A stretch of DNA of 64,000 nucleotides from Coprinopsis marcescibilis (Eukaryota > Basidiomycota > Agaricomycetes > Agaricales > Psathyrellaceae), in NCBI GenBank assembly GCA_004369085.1, contig ML210169.1, positions 1 through 64,000 on the forward strand. Reading direction: 5' to 3'. This document shows, piece after piece, positions 11,189-23,670 of this stretch. Each line of letters begins with the position of its first letter. Position 1 is the stretch's first letter. The notes beneath the pieces are model-generated. The model was not told the origin of the DNA. It saw only the letters and a list, made by a program, of their open reading frames with translations, and did not search any database. A program made the translations under genes and the position numbers.

Positions 11189-14100
11189 TCAAACCAGGAC
11201 CTGCATCCCATCCCAACTCGCCCGCTTTCTTCTATTATCCCCATTCATCGCAACATCTTGCATCAGCACATTCGCACTCTGACCTCGATGGTGACTCTGC
11301 GACCTCCCCAAGGAGTTCTTACTGTACGGCATGGTAGACACAGGTGCGTTCCGTGATCCAAGGACCTGCTGTTGACCATGGATACCGCCCTCCATGCTCC
11401 TCCCGCCAAACGCCCTGATGAGATTTGCAGAGCACACGTTCCTGTTCTGTTCAGGGCTCTGCGGTTGCCGAGGAGGCTGTTGCACAACTGTCGGCCGCAC
11501 CACACCGGACGACGGATGTTGTTGTTGTTGTTGCTGAGGAGGCGGATGCTGCTTGACCGTCCCGAAGTTTGTAAAGAACGTCCCCGACGACGAATTGTTC
11601 GTGTACGACCTCGCGAGATCCAACGCCTGCGCTTGCATCTGCGGATTCGTATCCACCATCCCAAACTCCTCCGCACCCGACATCATCGCTCCAGCGTTCA
11701 TCAGGGTCCCACCACCCCCGCTGCTCGTCCCATAGTAGTGTAGATCGAGAAACGGAAGATTGTAAATTTCCGCCGCGAGACTAGCGTTGCTCGTGCTCCC
11801 TACACTGCCAGACAAGAATGAGGACCTCCAGCTATCCTCCATAGACACTGGCACGGCAGGTGACTGTGACGACGAGGATGAGGACGAGTTGGACAAGGAA
11901 AGGGGTGTGGCAACAGCATGTACCGAGAGTAAATGTCGTGATGCCAATGTGGGTGTCTGTGGACGAAGATCTGACCCGTCCTGATCATCTTCCTCCTCCC
12001 CGTTCTGGCCTACCACACCACCAACAGGATTATGTTCCGCTGTTACCGCCGATCCGCGATTCCCGCCCAGGTTCCCCACACCTTCTGAGAGAATCTGCGG
12101 CGACGAATTAGCCTGAGCGTGTTGCCGCGACTGGTGTCCGGCCAGCAACGTCTGGAACGGCATGAACTGCCTCAAACCTGGCATGCCCGGCGAGAAATCC
12201 ATCGATTGCTGTTGCTGTTGCAACCCATGCATAGCGTCAAAATCAATGAGTGCACTCGCGTACCCACTGTCCACGTTCGATAACCCGGGAACATACGAGT
12301 TGTTGCGAAACTCTGACGGAGGAACGGAAATCGAACGTGCGTGCATGGATATCCCACTAGTCGGGACAGGTGGACTCTCTCCAACCGCGTTGGGAGTATG
12401 CACGTTGTTACCTCCAGCTCCCGTACCGGCAAATCCAGCAAGGCCTGAGAAGTGGTGCAGCATGGACACGCTGGACCGCCTCATAGGTCTTGGATGGGTG
12501 ATAGGAGTCGCGGGAGGTGTGATGTGCAGTTCGTTCGACAGATCAACATAGTCATCCAAGCTAAATTGGCTTGGTGAATGATCAGTGATCATTGAGGGTG
12601 GTGATGTCGGTATCGGGTTGGACGGTGAGTTTGCAGTCGGCGCTTGGTGTCCTTGCGATTCGACATCCAGAGAAGCTTGGACGCCTTGGTTCGAGTGATG
12701 CCGTTGCCTAACCTCAGGTTCAGAAGGTTGCTGGTGCTGCGGCGTTTGTTGTCGCTGCAGTTGCTGAGGTTGTACTTGAACCGGTCCCACATCTGGTGCC
12801 TCTTCCCTCAGATCCAAGTCCTCGTCCATAGCATCTGGGAGAGGAATTCCCAAAGGGTCCGCCACCCCTGATGTGCCCACGTTGGACTGGCCACCAGCAA
12901 CATTCCCTTGCTCAACCACGCTTCCAACGCCATTCGCATCAATCCCATCCAACATTGTCGTCGAGTGAGCATGGAGCTGCATCGGGTGGATACCCGCATT
13001 CTGGTGTTGAAACCCTCCATCCACACTTCCCGCCCCCAAATCTAACCCCAATCCTCCATAACCAAAGCCACTCCCCGCTCCAACACCACCGTCGGTAGCT
13101 GCGGCAGCTCCAGCGCCGGACAAACTCGAAAAGAATGCCTGGTGACCTCCAGCAGGCTGATGCGACCTTGCCCCGAAAATCAAATCACCTGCATAGCTGG
13201 AGTGATGTGTGAACCCTCTAAACACACTGGAGCCAAGCGGCTGGAACAGCAGTGAAGTCGACCCAAAGGAGTCACCGTCGTCTGAGAACGTTGAGTGGGT
13301 CTCTCCAACCCCAACCTCACTCGAGAAATCCGTAGGTAGGGTGGACGGGAATAGATCATAGCGATCTAGAACACCGTGGCTAAGGTGCTGGAAAGAGAAC
13401 GGGGATGCCGGAGATGAGTGCTCGAAATAGGATGATGACGCCGAGGATGTGTTATTTGCCATTGTGCTGCTGGATGGGTCCAACCTGGGGTTGGGCGAGA
13501 ACCAGTCTGTGCCCCAAGCCGACTTGCCGATCATCCCAAGATTGTTGTTAGAGCTTGACGTCCGTTGGGGTACGTTTGCGTCCGCACCCATGAGTAGATC
13601 AGAGGAGAGATGACTGGAAGTTGGCGACCCCGCGGTTGTAGACCAGTGGTTTGAGTGTGTGGGGGTATTGATGCCTGAAGACCATGAATGGCCGTCATGG
13701 TCCATTTCCGATGGGTGGTGCCCGGAAGCAGCGGACATGGTGTCTTGCAATGACAGAGCTTCGGCGAGAGGATCCATAGTGAGCATGTCCATTTCCTCGT
13801 CCTCGTCTGGAGTGGTATTGCTGTCGTTCGCCATTGCGGGGAACGATGGCATGCTAACATCGAGGATCTTCTTGACCGGCGATGGAGACGGTGGTTTAAA
13901 TGAAGAGAATGATGGCGTTTCTTCATCTTCACCTGCAGAGCTATCGTCGTCTTCAGAGCAGACGGTACTCTGAGGTACACTCTTCGTCCCACCCCTAAGT
14001 AGTCCCTGATGTGTCTGGGCCCTCCTACGGCTCCTCACAGGTCCCCCGGTGGACATGGTTCCAAGTTGGTGGTCATCCATCGTTGCCCTCTTCGTCTCCG

Positions 14101-15014
14101 GACCAGAGGGGGACGAAACCGCCGCCTTCTTCTTCGTGTTCCGAGGTTTGTATCCAGCGAGCTGGTAGAGCTCTGGAAATGCGTTTCTGAACCTGTCCCT
14201 GAGGTCTGTGGACCTCCTGTTCTGCTCCTGGAAGATGGGGTAGTCCTTGACGATGGTGGCCCACACGGTGCCATACTTTTCGTACCCCTCCTTTAACGCC
14301 CTGTCCTCCTCCTCGGTGAAAGGCCGCCGCCGTTTGGATCGCGTTTTCTCAAACAGGGACGAGCCGTCGGGTAGAGTAGACCGTACTTTGCTCGATAAAT
14401 GGGTTTTGGCGTTGGGGTAGTGTTGTTTGTATGCGTCGGGGAAATAGGTCCTGAACCGGTCTTTGAGGTCCACAGGGGAACGATTGTCGAATACCAATGT
14501 CGGGTCGCGTAGAATAGTCTTCCAGTTCCCCACTCCATGCTAGAAATGAGGAAATACCAATCACAAAAATGCAAATAGAGCTGGTATTGAAAGAACATAC
14601 CTTGTTGCATCCAGCAACGAGCATCTGCGTCTCCTCTGGGGTCCACTTTTTCCGTGCCTTCTTCTCGAGTTTGGGAGAAGAGTTGCCGAGGTCTTCGTCG
14701 CTGTTCTTGCCCGCTGTCGTCAAAGATGAGGACGACGTTTCTCTCTTCCCTTTGCCCTTCCTTGCGCCCACCAAATCGGACGGTGCAGACTGGGCTGACG
14801 AGTCCAGGCCCGTGTCATCCCTAAAACTCCATCCCTCGACCACTCGAGGGGCTTGTGGGAGTGCCAGCGAGACCCTGCGTTGCTTTAGAGCTGTCGACGT
14901 CGATGGGGGTAGGATTTCATTGGGAGTTTTGAATGAAAACTGGTGTAATGGTTGCTTGCCGGACGACGGTCCACCGTTACTATCGTCACCATGCTTCACA
15001 GCAGCGACGCTCAT
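11189..15014 (-). CDS. tay1: Tay1/Teb1-like double-Myb DNA-binding protein, 1254 aa
   Basis: Two exons (15014-14602 plus base 14601, and 14539-11189), 61-nt intron. Two Myb/SANT-type repeats near the N-terminus: about residues 120-180 (KKWTPEETQMLVAGCNK, then HGVGNWKTIL, SPVDLKDRFRTYFPDAY) and 210-265 (RRPFTEEEDRALKEGYEKYG, TVWATIVKD, RRSTDLRDRFRNAFPELY). This pair of linked Myb repeats with the RFR signature is the arrangement in Yarrowia Tay1, Ustilago Tay1 and fission yeast Teb1, which bind TTAGGG-type telomeric or promoter repeats. The remaining roughly 950 residues are low complexity (Ser, Gly, Gln and Pro rich, with poly-Gln runs encoded near 11519-11545 and 12200) and probably disordered. 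Role as a nuclear telomere or promoter binder is by family; the long tail is unrecognised. Confidence 0.85.
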
Positions 15015-15741
15015 ATTTCTTCGTAGCTCGTTATCTTTTAATCTCTTCTGTTATCTTGTACGGTGTAATGTGATTTCGGATGTGAAGAGCGAGAATGTGA
15101 CGACAACGTGCAGAGACAAGGTGGGTGTTGGGGTGCAAAGTAGTTGTGAGGCCGCGTTCCAGGAATACGAATCAGATCAGGTTTGGTACATAAACTGTAA
15201 TGAACCCATCAAAGGGACTTGATTTCGATGTCAGAATCATTCAAGTGGCTGGGATGATTCATACTAATGTGCAGTATAATCTACGCCGTAGACGAGAAAA
15301 TCATTGTGGACCATGGGCTATTACAGGTCGGTTTGGCAGCGAAATCTGGGTTTGGTGGCCCTCCAAAGGCGTTGGTATTGGCGATTATGGAATAGCTCAC
15401 TGGGTATGGGTTACCACAGGGCTGAGTGCATTTCTTTCTGGGACATGGCCTGCGGAGCAACGGGGATAGAGAATCCCATGATATCATATCGAGAAAAGTG
15501 GTACATTCGACAGTTGCTGTGATAAACCCGAGGGGTGAAAACGCAGAATACACGAGGCAATGGCACTGCCTTCCCTTGACAAAACATAAATGCATGAGGA
15601 GCTGAAAGCATGTTGAAAGCGAGATGACAAATAAATAAGAAGCAGAGAAAGAAAGCATAATGGTAGAGAGGTAGAGTCATCTTGAATGAGATATTTATAA
15701 AGGAACCAGCCGTCCACTAAACAAGCAAGCGAACATTGCTT
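15015..15741. other. Intergenic
   Basis: Divided between the upstream region of the double-Myb gene and the 3' flank of the minus-strand gene at 15742. No supported coding exon. Confidence 0.55.
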
Positions 15742-17293
15742 TCATAGACTCGAGAATATTCTTTTAAGAGGGACAAGCAAGCTCAAACGCGAAATAAAAT
15801 GTCTTCTTGGTGCACGGTTTCTCGACGCGCCTTCCGAGTCAATTTCAAGGGGTCCTGTTTGTACCTGGTCTAGAACCAAGCCTTCTGGCATATCGTTGAA
15901 GGGCCGTTCCCGTTCTCCTGTGATCGCCCATGTCCGCGAGGGTGAGGTCTTCTTTTGACTACCAAGATTGAGAGACCTCTTCGATGGAAGGGACGGAAGC
16001 CCAGGGTGCTGGGCAGCCTTCATCGTTGGCCTTGGGCCGTCAGGATCGCCAGCGGTCTTCTTTTGAGTGTGAAACTCGCGCAGGTTGTTTCCTAGCTCTT
16101 CGACGGGGCTGACAGGGCTAGGAATGGCATTCTGGTGCAGTCCAGGCGTTCGAAAGGACCGTTTCGAAGACCGAAGTGGACGCGGAGAATTGGTTTCTAC
16201 AGTAACCCTACCACCATAGTGCGGGTGCTCGATGTTGACCTTGAAGTGCGTTTTTCCCTCGGGCTGGCCATCCCGTTGGTCGTAATTTTCTGTCATGTCA
16301 TTCGTATCGAATTCAATGGCCAAACCAGTAGCCGGATGGCTCGACATCGTGATGGACGGCAGGTCCGTTCGAAGACTGTCGGACACGGAGTGAGTATAAC
16401 GATCATTGATCGATTGGCCATCGGTATAACGAGGTTGTTCAGCTTCTTGGTGACGGTAAAGCCCAACGAATGTGCCTTCGCTCAAGACAAGCGTAAAAAC
16501 CCTAGGTGGTGCTGTGATTCTTCATCAAAAACTATCCTTCGTGGCAGGAATTCGAAAGAACCTACCCGCGTTATCGACATCCTCTTCCTCCAAACCCTCA
16601 AGAGGGAACGGGCCCTTGCAGTCGTCTACATCCTGGCTGTCGAAATCGAGGTGGATGCCAGCATCCTTTAACGTATGGTCAAAGAAGTCCCGAATATCGT
16701 CAGTGATCATCGCCGGGACACCTACCATGAATTTCAGGAACCGCTGAAACAGATAGAAGCGAATAAAAAAACTGACGAGTATAGAAATCTTGGGATGAAT
16801 CATTTGGATCGCCAACGTATACCAATGGCTCGTTGGTTATGGGATCAAAGTCGATCGTAAGTTTCGAACCCTCGTTCGAATAATACGTGGGTTCTGTGAT
16901 GGAAAGAGGGTATGCGTTGGAATGACCATCGCCATACTCGGAACTGGCCTGCCGTTTGCTGGTGGCGTAACTTCCCTGGCTAGAGCCGCTGCTCGACCTC
17001 TTGGATTGCATGTAGGTCCCAGGCCCACAGCGAGAAGAAAACGATTTCTGGCTGGAGCCGCCCGATATACGAGTAGCAGATTGGATACAAGAGACTGTAT
17101 CCTTCACCGTATGTTGGTTGTGCACGGCGTTTCCTGTATATGTGTTCGCGTTGAAGACAGTCGTGACTTTGTTATCGTTGAACTGCTCTCGGACGTTGTA
17201 TTCGCTCCATTGGCCGTTGTTTTCAACCCAGTTCCCCTGGACGTCAGCGAACTGGGCACCATTTATCGCGAATCCGCTGGCGTTGTTGAACAT
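15742..17293 (-). CDS. NLR-motif partner protein, 472 aa
   Basis: Three exons (17293-16823, 16743-16566, 16511-15742) join in frame. It has no NACHT, but its first 21 residues (MFNNASGFAINGAQFADV, then QGN) match the motif that opens the two adjacent NACHT proteins and the gene at 62330: A-[SQ]-[GH]-[FL]-x-[ILM]-x-x-[AS]-[QE]-[FIL]-x-x-V-x-[GR]-[ND]. An Asn/Thr/Tyr-rich stretch, a Ser-rich linker, an acidic Asp/Glu-rich middle part with a DDIRDFFDHTL-like segment, and a basic Pro/Ser-rich C-terminus follow. No signal peptide. It lies 0.6 kb from the first NACHT gene on the same strand. I do not know its function; a soluble partner recruited through the shared motif is a hypothesis. Start: ATG directly at the motif, with a TATA-like site 185 bp upstream. 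Confidence 0.75.
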
Positions 17294-17477
17294 CTATACG
17301 ATGATGATGTTGTGAGATCGATGGAAGTGTGAGCGCAGACGGTTGCACGTCTATATAGCGATCTGTAGAGCAACGCAATACCAATCACTGTCAGTATCGT
17401 TAAGACCACAGCTCGCATAAAATCGCACCTTTGCAGAAGATTTCTAACCGTCCTGCGAGTAGACAAGGTGTCTATCC

Positions 17478-17483
17478 TTTATA
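17478..17483 (-). promoter_or_regulatory. TATA box of 472-aa motif gene
   Basis: TATAAA on the minus strand, 185 bp before the ATG of the motif gene at 17293. Confidence 0.4.
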
Positions 17484-17923
17484 TTCCCCACATACATCCA
17501 CCGTTAGCCTGATGTGGTGTGTGTGCTCACAATTAACGTGCCACGGCTCAAAATTGCCCATAAAAGACGTTTCAAGAAGTGGTGCCTCGTTTCTAGTGCG
17601 TAAACGTTGGAAATACATGAGGTTCTGGAACAGAAGTCATGTTTTCTGTCACCATCCAGGGGGCGTGGTGATATGTGGGTCCAAGGAAGCTCTGACTCGA
17701 TGTCCTACTAAAGTTTTATGCTCCGATCGCGTCTGCAAGTGGCCCCGGATCTGCACAGCCACCTTGGGTCATCAGTGATCTATGTAATCAATATATAATG
17801 CTCCGAAACGGCGCACTGCGCGATGGGCCTTGAAAATCGCCAAAGATTCGCGTTTATGATGATTAGTATAGCGTACAGGCTCTCCAGGCTCTGATGCACA
17901 CTGGCTGTAGTTAAACCGACATA

Positions 17924-20227
17924 CTAGCTGCGTTGGTCCCCAAGGTTAATTCTTCGAAGTATCAGCCGCTTTAGATGGGAAACCCCGAATCCAGCGAAAG
18001 CCAAACTCCATTCTGCCTCCGATGCCTCCATCGACTCGCCAATATAATGAATATAGTCATCTGGACCTGATGCGTAGGTCCATCTGATTTCCTCCCACTT
18101 CTGTTGAATCTGGAAGGTTCTGACGAAATTCCGACAGAGCGGCACGCACCGACTGCTTTGAGTGCACTACTCGAGTATATAAGGTCATCTCCTATGCCAA
18201 ATAATGCAGAGGAGCACTACGTACCATGTGTAAATGCACAGAGCTCTGCAGACTCCTTTTCCTTTCCAGGTGAGTTCCGGCTCCTGCCAAAGTGTCGGCC
18301 CGGGACATATAGTTGACATTAAGACAGCATCGCAGGTCTTCTGATGGCAATTGTGCGAAGTGGGGGGATATGAGCAGATCCATATGGATATCATTCTCCA
18401 GTAGCTGGAGTGTGAGCTCTACCCAAAGTTGAGCCAACTGAAGGCATTTGGGGACTTCTCGAGTATGGGCCAGATTACGTGTTGGAGAACTGACCCGCCA
18501 AGTGCGAAGGTGGTAAGTACATAGCTCCAACATATGCTTTCGAGTGTCCAGTAGAGGCTGGTGGAAAGTTCCTGATCGACTGGGCGCCGAAAGATAATCT
18601 TCAAGGCTTTTGTGGTAGAAGCGGATAGTCTTCGCTGTGCTGCGATTTGGGATGTGGACGATGGCGTGTAAGTCGCAGAGAGCGAGAGCAGAGGTTCCAG
18701 GTTTAAAACGGAAGAACTCGTCCAGTTGTTGAGTATTCTCAAACTGTCCACCCAAAAACGCAAGTCCATGCAACAGGGGCTTTAAAACCGTAGCATCCAC
18801 GTCCGCTGACTCCAAGATGAATTTGTACAACAAGTCAAGTTCGTGGAAGGGGTTGATAGGTCCCGAAGGCAGGGCGAGATGGAAGTTGAGGGCCAACGTG
18901 AACATCTCAACCAGATCCCGACGAGGATTATCCACAAACTTCAGGAATGTTGAAGCGTAGACGAATTGGCCAGACGCCTTTTCGACCAGCTTTTTGACAT
19001 CCTCACGAGAAGGCCATTCAGCAGGGATTGCTGAAGCCGATGGGTGCTTTCTGCGAATATCGAAAAGCGAGTCGACGAGGTAATCCTCGATGTCGGTGTC
19101 ACAGCCGTACTCTTCAAGTTTGATGCGATGAGTAATGGCCGCAATACTGGGGTCGTCAAAAGTCGAGCGTATTTCGTATTCCGGGCGGCTGGCGATGGCG
19201 ATTTTGAGGGGTATCGAGTACTTGATGAGGGCTGCGGCCAGAAGGCGAATTAGACGGACTCGCTCTCGAGGGTTTTTGCACTCGTCCAACCCATCTACCA
19301 CAATAACTTTGTGGGGGAGCACAGCTGGAAGTGGGATCACGGGCTTAACAGGTTCGACTTCACGCCGAGCAGGCAACGCCCACCCCCAAAGGACCGACAA
19401 GCAACCGCCTTCGGCGACCATCTCTGGAGATTCTATCGGAGGTCTTGCCATCGGAGGTTTTGCCATCTGCAATTCTTCTGGTGGATTCGTGAGGCGGTCG
19501 AGAGGGCGAGATACCAAACGCTCAAACTGGTACTCGAGTGATTTCTCGAACAGCATGGGGTCGTCTTGTATCTCGTCTTCGATGAAAGGTTGGATGCCGG
19601 GAAATGCTGTGCACAGCTGAAGGGCAATGGTGGAGACAAATTGACGAGATCCGTCCAGTCCTTTGAGGCGGCTGGAGAAGAAATAGGAGGCGGCCAATAT
19701 GCCCTGCTCCTGGCACCGCGTCACCACTTCTCGCTGAATACAGGTTTTTCCCCCACCCGCTGGGCCTGAAAGCCACAACAGAGCAGAGGGCCTGATAGAG
19801 GCAGAGTTCGAGATGCTTGGTTTGCTCCCAACCCATCCCATGATGTCCGTAAGGACTGTCACGCGCGTTCCAGGTTTGCAGCGTGGAGCGTATGCAGCGG
19901 TTTCGGAGTCGTGTGTTGCCTCGATTGCGAAGTGGCGATGGAGACTGTCCATGGGATCAATGGCTGCGTCAAGACCTACTCAATCCAACGTTTAGCATAC
20001 AAACGAGAACGCCGCAATCGAGACCCTTACCGGCCAATCCGAAATAATTGTTGGTGGTGTTGTTATCCCTCCCTACTGCTGTTAGTTGTGCCTCCCTCAA
20101 CTCAAAGTGTTGCGCCCCTTGGAACATATTCGCCTCTTTGAGATTTTCAGGTAAGTACGAGAACGTTGAGTATCGGGATTGGAGAACGTACTCCCTGCAT
20201 TTGCTTGCCGTTGACTGTTTCGGCCAT
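17924..20227 (-). CDS. NACHT NTPase (NLR-like) 1, 710 aa
   Basis: Four exons: 20227-20192, 20133-20031, 19975-18225, 18166-17924. STAND-type NTPase likely acting as an intracellular switch in self/non-self recognition, by family. The short N-terminus carries the shared motif (GAQHFELREAQLTAV, residues 18-32) and no classical effector domain. A conserved lead-in (FAIEATHDSE, CKPGTR) precedes the NACHT: Walker A GPAGGGKT at about 117-124, Walker B VIVVDGLDE at about 270-278, and a sensor-type IASRPEYEIRSTF. There are no WD40, ankyrin or TPR repeats. The protein instead ends in an 81-codon last exon (PLCRNFV to GVSHLKRLIL) conserved in the neighbouring paralogue. Its start ATG is 354 bp from the 3' end of that paralogue. 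The first 12-codon exon is less certain; translation from the motif exon ATG is the alternative. Confidence 0.85.
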
Positions 20228-20580
20228 TCTGAGGTGAGCCTCGCATTCTGCGACCAGAGGGCAGACGATACGTGGTGGATGAGGACGGAGAGACGTGAAC
20301 TAAAGTGCTGTTGAAGTTGAGATTGAGGTCTTGCACAGCCCCATCACGGTTTGTGCCAAACAAATATCGTTTGCGGAGAGTGATTGGAATTCGCGAATGG
20401 CAGCCGCACTCTAATTTCCAGGGATACGACTAAACGATGTCTGCTGCTTGTGCCCCGTATGCTACCTAGAACATCCTCTTCGATTGTGTAACTAAATTAA
20501 GTCTCATACATATATTAGTACTAAACTACATTACGATAACGTGAAGTACCACTGGCAGTTGGAACTGAGTCAGGCAGTCC

Positions 20581-23001
20581 CTAATCGTATAGGTTGAGTA
20601 TTTCATTAATTGGGTTTGACTCAGCTTTATCAGCTTCATGGACCACTAGAGTCTTTAGGTGGGAGATACCATCGCCGGTGTAGCTATGCTGCCACTCATC
20701 CACCGATGTCTCCAGCGCTTCTTGAATATACAGAACTCGTGCTTGCTGCGGAGATACCGATACGGGTGTGTAGTTCTGCGCTACCCACTCACTCCACTTG
20801 TCACATGCTTGTATAGCCCTTGAGAGTGTATGGCATAGAGGAATGCATTTATAATTGTTGTCGGAGGTAGAACACTAATAAAAGGTATAAGTCGTCAGAA
20901 CGCGTAGCTCGAAAAGCGGTAGACGGTCGCAATGAAGGGGATCTTACCACGCGAGAGTGAAGCTCAGGCTGTACTAGCCCTTGAATGTCAGTTTTGAAGC
21001 GGTTACGAGCGTCTCCAAGTGCATATGGGAACCAGAACCTGACTTTGAGTTCCCCGTGGACCAACCGCGATATACTCGGTTTCGACCTTAACAGATCGCG
21101 GAAAGTGTCGCTGCTGTGCGAGAGTAGGTGCCTCATGTGGCCAATCCAGTCGAGGGACAGTAACCAGCGTTGGGGCATGACGTTTGGCAGTCCATTCATC
21201 AATGGGTTCCATCCCCTCGAACTTTGATGCGAGTTTTCAGGGTCAAGGTGATCGGCACAGAGCCCAAGCATTTGAGCATACGTTTCGCCAAGCGGTTGGT
21301 GGAATCTTCCGGATCGACTGGGGGAGAGTAGATAATCTTCAAGGCTTCTGTGGTAGAAGCGAATAGAGTCGTTCCGATAATCCGCTATAAGGGGAACATG
21401 AAGAATTGAGTGCATGTCGCAGAGGATGGTGTCTGATGTTCCTGGTTCCAACCGGAAGAAATCGTCCAGCTCGAGGGTCCTCGAGAACCTGTTGCCGAGC
21501 ATCACAAGTCCGTGCAATATGGTTTTCATAAGCGGGATTTCCACGTCCTGATCCGTCGACTCCAAGATGATGGTGTAGAGGAAATCGAGGTCGGAGAATG
21601 GGTTTACTTGGCTGGAAGTAGGAGGGGAGGTGTGGAAGTTGAGGGCAAAGTTGAACCTTTCCACAGGGTGGCGTCGGGGGTTGTCGATGAATTTGAGGAA
21701 TGTCGAAGCATATATGAACTGGCCGGAAGCCCTTTCCACCAACTTGTTAATTCCATCAGGTGGAGGCCAGTCGGAGGGGATAGACGATCTCGAAGGATGT
21801 CTGTTTCGGAGGTCGAAAAGTGAGTCGATGAGATAGTCCTTGATGTCGGTGTCGCAACCATAAGTTTCTAATCTGAGTCGTCGAACTATAGCATCAACAT
21901 TGGATTCGTCGAATGTAGACCGTATCTCGTATTCCGGACGACTGGCAATAGCAACCCTGAAAGGAAGACGGTACCTGAGCAGGGCGGAAGCCAGGAGGCG
22001 AATGATTCGAACTCGCTCCTGGGGATTCCGACATTCGTCCAAGCCATCGATAATGACGACTTTGGTTGGAACGTGGGGTGATGGGGCTTCTTGACGGATG
22101 ATGTCCAGCTTTGTCAGGTCCCAGCGAGGTTCCCGCCGCCTGAAAGACGGAATCCACTGACGGACGATCGACCAGCAAGTGGCCTCGTGTTCAGCTCTTC
22201 TCGGTTTTGGTTTTGCCTGTGCCTGTGCCATAAGCTGAAATGGCCGGCCAATCAAATGTTCGAATCGGTATTCGAGAGATTTGTCGAATAATGCAGGATC
22301 GCTCCTGATTGCCTCTTCAACAAACGGCTCGACCTCGGGGAAGGATGCACATAGCTGGAAGGCAATGGTGGAAACGAATAGTTGGGAATCATGAAGTCCG
22401 TGGACTCGGCTCGAGAAGAAATATGACGCAGCCAGAATACCGTGTTCCTTGCAGCGTTCCACAAGTTCACGCTGAATACATGACTTTCCCCCTCCAGCCG
22501 GACCTGACAGCCATAGAATGAGCAACGAACCCAGAGAAGTGCCGGAGTTGTTCTGGGCCCAATCCATCAGGTCCCGCAGAACCTCCTGGCGGGTGCCAGG
22601 TTTGCAACGCGGAATGTAGGTAGCGACCGTCTCCGAGTCGTGTGTTGCTTCGATAGCGCAGTAGCGATGAAGCTTCTTCATAGGATCATCGGCTGGGAAA
22701 TAAAGGTATCGGTATCAGAGAGTCGTAACGGGTGGGTTGAGTCATTTTGGAATGCCATGCCAAATGTACTCACTAGTTGCGGAATAATTCTGGAAGATCT
22801 GGTTTCCTCCAACCGCTGTGATCTGGGCCCCATTCATATCGAGGTGTTGGGCCCCCTCAAGAATGTTTGACCCTAAAGCAATACATGTAACTTAGCGACT
22901 GTGTATGCTGTTAGAGATTTGCTGAGATGCGCACCGCCCTGTTTACTCCCTGGCCTGGTCCATGATGGTGATGCAGGCTCAAGTCTGTTCTGTTGCGCCA
23001 T
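20581..23001 (-). CDS. NACHT NTPase (NLR-like) 2, 730 aa
   Basis: Four exons: 23001-22947, 22872-22774, 22692-20948, 20874-20581. Paralogue of the gene at 17924 with the same intron plan. The N-terminus has the shared motif (GAQHLDMNGAQITAV, residues 25-39, then GGN). The NACHT follows the FAIEATHDSE-like lead-in: Walker A GPAGGGKS at about 115-122, Walker B VVIIDGLDE at about 263-271, IASRPEYEIRSTF. The last exon has no in-frame ATG and is easy to miss; it is open for 98 codons and aligns with the paralogue (IPLCHTL against VPLCRNF, GISHLKTLVV against GVSHLKRLIL). No C-terminal repeats. Likely formed by tandem duplication. Role as a surveillance switch is inferred from family. Confidence 0.85.
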
Positions 23002-23670
23002 CGTAAGCCCACCCCAGAACGTAGAAACGCTGCTTTTGGCGCAGAGCCAGAAGGAAAGCAAGGTGGGGCCTAGTGGGCGGTTGGGATATCGATAAGCACA
23101 GTGACAGCAAGATATAGTCTGTAATCTGACTGCTGTGTGATGCGTGGCAGTGCTCGGGCCATGCTGTGGGGCTTCGGTTCAGCATATCAGCTTAAGCGCT
23201 CACCGCCTAGGTCCATACTAGCTGTAGTACTACTAGAAGCCCGATTTCGATGTGCTAGCCAGCATAAATGCTTGATGAGGATTGGATGAGAATCGACCGG
23301 CTCACGCCAAAGAGAATAAATTTTGCAAGATTTGGAGGTATCTCGGATTTATTGGTTTATTTGTGGAGGCGTTGGAAGAGTATGTTATTTTCCTTGAAAG
23401 ATAGTTGAGAGATCCTGTATAGGCACAGTTTCCCTTGTATTGGAACAGACTGAATTAATCGATTCAAGTTGAAGCTTGAACTTGAATGGCTTGGAATGGC
23501 CTTGAAGGCGGAGACGCGCTTGCGTCTGTTTGCCATCATCCTTGAACCCAAGCAAGGCCACGCACGGGGCGACGCGTCGCCCATCAATCCATCCATTATC
23601 GGACGCGAAGCAGATATTCTCGCTACCCTTTCTTTACCCTTCTCCTCGTTGTCCAACGTTCAGACGAACA

